From: Arthrobacter sp. FB24
GTDB taxonomy: Bacteria; Actinomycetota; Actinomycetes; Actinomycetales; Micrococcaceae
Reading direction: 5' to 3'
Assembly: GCF_000196235.1 (NCBI RefSeq)
Contig: NC_008541.1
Coordinates: forward strand, 868,001 to 932,000
Length of the DNA stretch: 64,000 nucleotides
Shown here: positions 62,671-64,000 of the stretch, piece after piece
Numbering within the stretch: the stretch's first letter is position 1
Layout of the letters: the number at the start of each line of letters is the position of its first letter
Made by a program: the position numbers and the translations under genes
Notes under the pieces: model-generated
Database searches by the model: none
Seen by the model: only the letters and a program-made list of their open reading frames with translations
Told to the model about the DNA's origin: nothing

Positions 62671-64000
62671 GCACCAACGAAAAACTCGCCGCCGGCCAGG
62701 AACCGGTTCCCGCGGAAGACGAAGACTTCTACGAAGAGGAATACAAGCCCACCGAGGCCGACGGCGACATGTTCGGCGGGGCGCCCGCGAAGAAGGCAGA
62801 GCACTTCTGGCCCTCCGCCAAGCGCCTGATGGGTTTGCTGAAACCAGAGTCCGCCGGTATCGCCGTCGTGCTGGCCATGGTGACGGTCGCCGTCGTCCTC
62901 AACGTCATTGCCCCCAAGATCCTGGGGCAGGCCATGGACGTCATCTTCGGGGGAGTGGTGGGAAAACAACTGCCCTCCGGAGTCAGCAAGGACCAGTTCG
63001 TCGACGGGCTGCGCGCCCAAGGCGAAAACAACTTCGCGGACATGATCTCCAAGATGGAACTCATTCCGGGGGTGGGGATCGACTTCCAGAAGTTGTCGTT
63101 CCTCATCAGCGTTGTGCTGGTGATGTACTTCGTGGCGAACATTTTCACCTGGCTGCAGGGCTACGTCCTGAACGTGCTGGTGATGCGTGTGGTCCGCAAA
63201 CTGCGTGACGATACCGAGAAAAAGCTCAACCGGCTGCCGTTGAACTACTTCGACACCCGCCAACGCGGTGACACGCTTTCCCGTGTCACCAACGACGTCG
63301 ACAACATCCAGCAGGCGCTGCAGCAGGCCTTCGCGCAGCTGCTCAGTTCCGCGCTGACTGTGATCGGCATTGTGATCATGATGTTCATCGTGTCGTGGCA
63401 GCTGGCCCTCATCGCCCTGGTGGCCCTGCCGCTGTCCGGCGTGGCAGCCGGCATCATCGGCTCGCGAAGCCAGAAGCTGTTCGCCGCGCAATGGAAGAAC
63501 ACCGGCCAGCTCAACGGCCAGATCGAGGAATCGTTCTCCGGCCACGACCTGGTGCGCGTGTTCGGCCGTGACGCGGACATGCTGGAACGCTTCGACGAAC
63601 GGAATGAAGCCCTCTACAAGGCCAGTTTCGGAGCCCAGTTCGTCTCCGGCATGATCATGCCGGTCATGCAGTTCCTCTCCTACCTCAGCTACGTTGGCAT
63701 CGCAGTGGTGGGCGGCTTGCGGGTGGCTTCCGGCGGCATGAGCCTGGGCGACGCCACCGCGTTCATCCAGTACTCCCGGGAGTTCACCCAGCCGCTGGGA
63801 CAGATGGCGGGCATGGCCAATATGCTGCAGTCCGGCGTGGCCTCCGCGGAGCGTGTCTTCGAATTCCTGGATGCGGAGGAGCAGGACGCCGAGACCGCCA
63901 CCGAGCACCTGCCCGCCAAGACCGACGGCCACGTGGAGTTCAAGCATGTGACCTTCAGCTATTCGCCGGACAAGCCCCTGATCGAGGACCTTTCCTTCAC
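62667..64000 (+). CDS. ABC exporter subunit, partner of preceding gene (3' truncated by window)
   Basis: 444 residues visible; the frame remains open at base 64000. An acidic N-terminal extension (EDEDFYEEEYKPTEADGD) precedes a membrane domain of about six helices with an extra loop at about 95-135. The ATPase domain has just begun (VEFKHVTFSYSPDKPLIEDLSF), so its Walker motifs lie beyond the window. ATG overlaps the upstream stop (62667-62670). By analogy it should carry the canonical catalytic site of the heterodimer. Confidence 0.88.
   Translation, partial: MSTNEKLAAGQEPVPAEDEDFYEEEYKPTEADGDMFGGAPAKKAEHFWPSAKRLMGLLKPESAGIAVVLAMVTVAVVLNVIAPKILGQAMDVIFGGVVGKQLPSGVSKDQFVDGLRAQGENNFADMISKMELIPGVGIDFQKLSFLISVVLVMYFVANIFTWLQGYVLNVLVMRVVRKLRDDTEKKLNRLPLNYFDTRQRGDTLSRVTNDVDNIQQALQQAFAQLLSSALTVIGIVIMMFIVSWQLALIALVALPLSGVAAGIIGSRSQKLFAAQWKNTGQLNGQIEESFSGHDLVRVFGRDADMLERFDERNEALYKASFGAQFVSGMIMPVMQFLSYLSYVGIAVVGGLRVASGGMSLGDATAFIQYSREFTQPLGQMAGMANMLQSGVASAERVFEFLDAEEQDAETATEHLPAKTDGHVEFKHVTFSYSPDKPLIEDLSF

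Overview
The window is GC-rich DNA with strong third-position GC bias, GTG/TTG starts and many ATGA/GTGA overlaps. Gene content (Cgl0158-type inositol barrel protein, GlnR-type box, DUF998 and DUF6314 families, class F sortase) points to a chromosomal segment of an actinobacterium, most likely Arthrobacter/Pseudarthrobacter (Micrococcaceae). This is inferred from content alone. No phage, IS element, CRISPR array or plasmid functions were seen. The window cuts a gene at each end.

Layout. 1-2748: 3' part of a GH38 alpha-mannosidase. 2948-4422: an HTH protein coupled to a multi-pass membrane protein of unknown role. 4605-8224: ABC-F ATPase coupled to an ABC exporter. 8221-10701: Nudix hydrolase, DUF6314 protein, tRNA-Arg(CCU), DUF998 membrane protein and another membrane protein. 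10770-17184: housekeeping block (inositol-monophosphatase-like enzyme, PcrA/UvrD helicase, lipoprotein, sucCD), closed by a strong terminator. 17326-18167: ArsR regulator with an AHSA1/SRPBCC partner. 18347-18627: a decayed tautomerase pseudogene.

18698-37925 is a near-complete inositol catabolic regulon. It encodes IolC, a Cgl0158-type barrel aldolase candidate, IolD, MmsA, IolE, IolG, an IolH-like isomerase and an MFS inositol transporter. After a MarR/MFS drug-efflux interruption (28816-30653) come a sugar ABC importer, two further Gfo/Idh/MocA dehydrogenases, IolB and a GntR/HutC regulator. Together these can import inositols, oxidise them to inosose, dehydrate, hydrolyse, isomerise, phosphorylate and cleave the product, and convert malonate semialdehyde to acetyl-CoA. 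A shared operator-like motif (TGTCA-N11-TGACA with core AGGACAAAC) precedes iolC and the ABC operon. Relatives of it lie before the tautomerase remnant and the GntR gene.

38083-45853: class I amidotransferase, SRPBCC protein, an FCD-type GntR/MFS/SDR catabolic cluster of unknown substrate, a LOG-family protein, a zinc metalloprotease and a ferritin-fused VIT1 transporter. 46113-50875: small acidic protein, sodium:solute symporter divergent from an XRE-cupin regulator, and an APC permease. 51026-52992: amt-glnK behind a clear GlnR-type box. 53120-55863: a ureohydrolase coupled to a ThDP enzyme. 56064-58688: MarR plus DHA2 drug exporter. 58755-60511: class F sortase with a probable wall-anchored substrate. 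60937-64000: a heterodimeric ABC exporter pair, the second gene cut by the window end.

Several genes carry a -10-like hexamer six or seven bases before the start codon, which suggests leaderless transcription.
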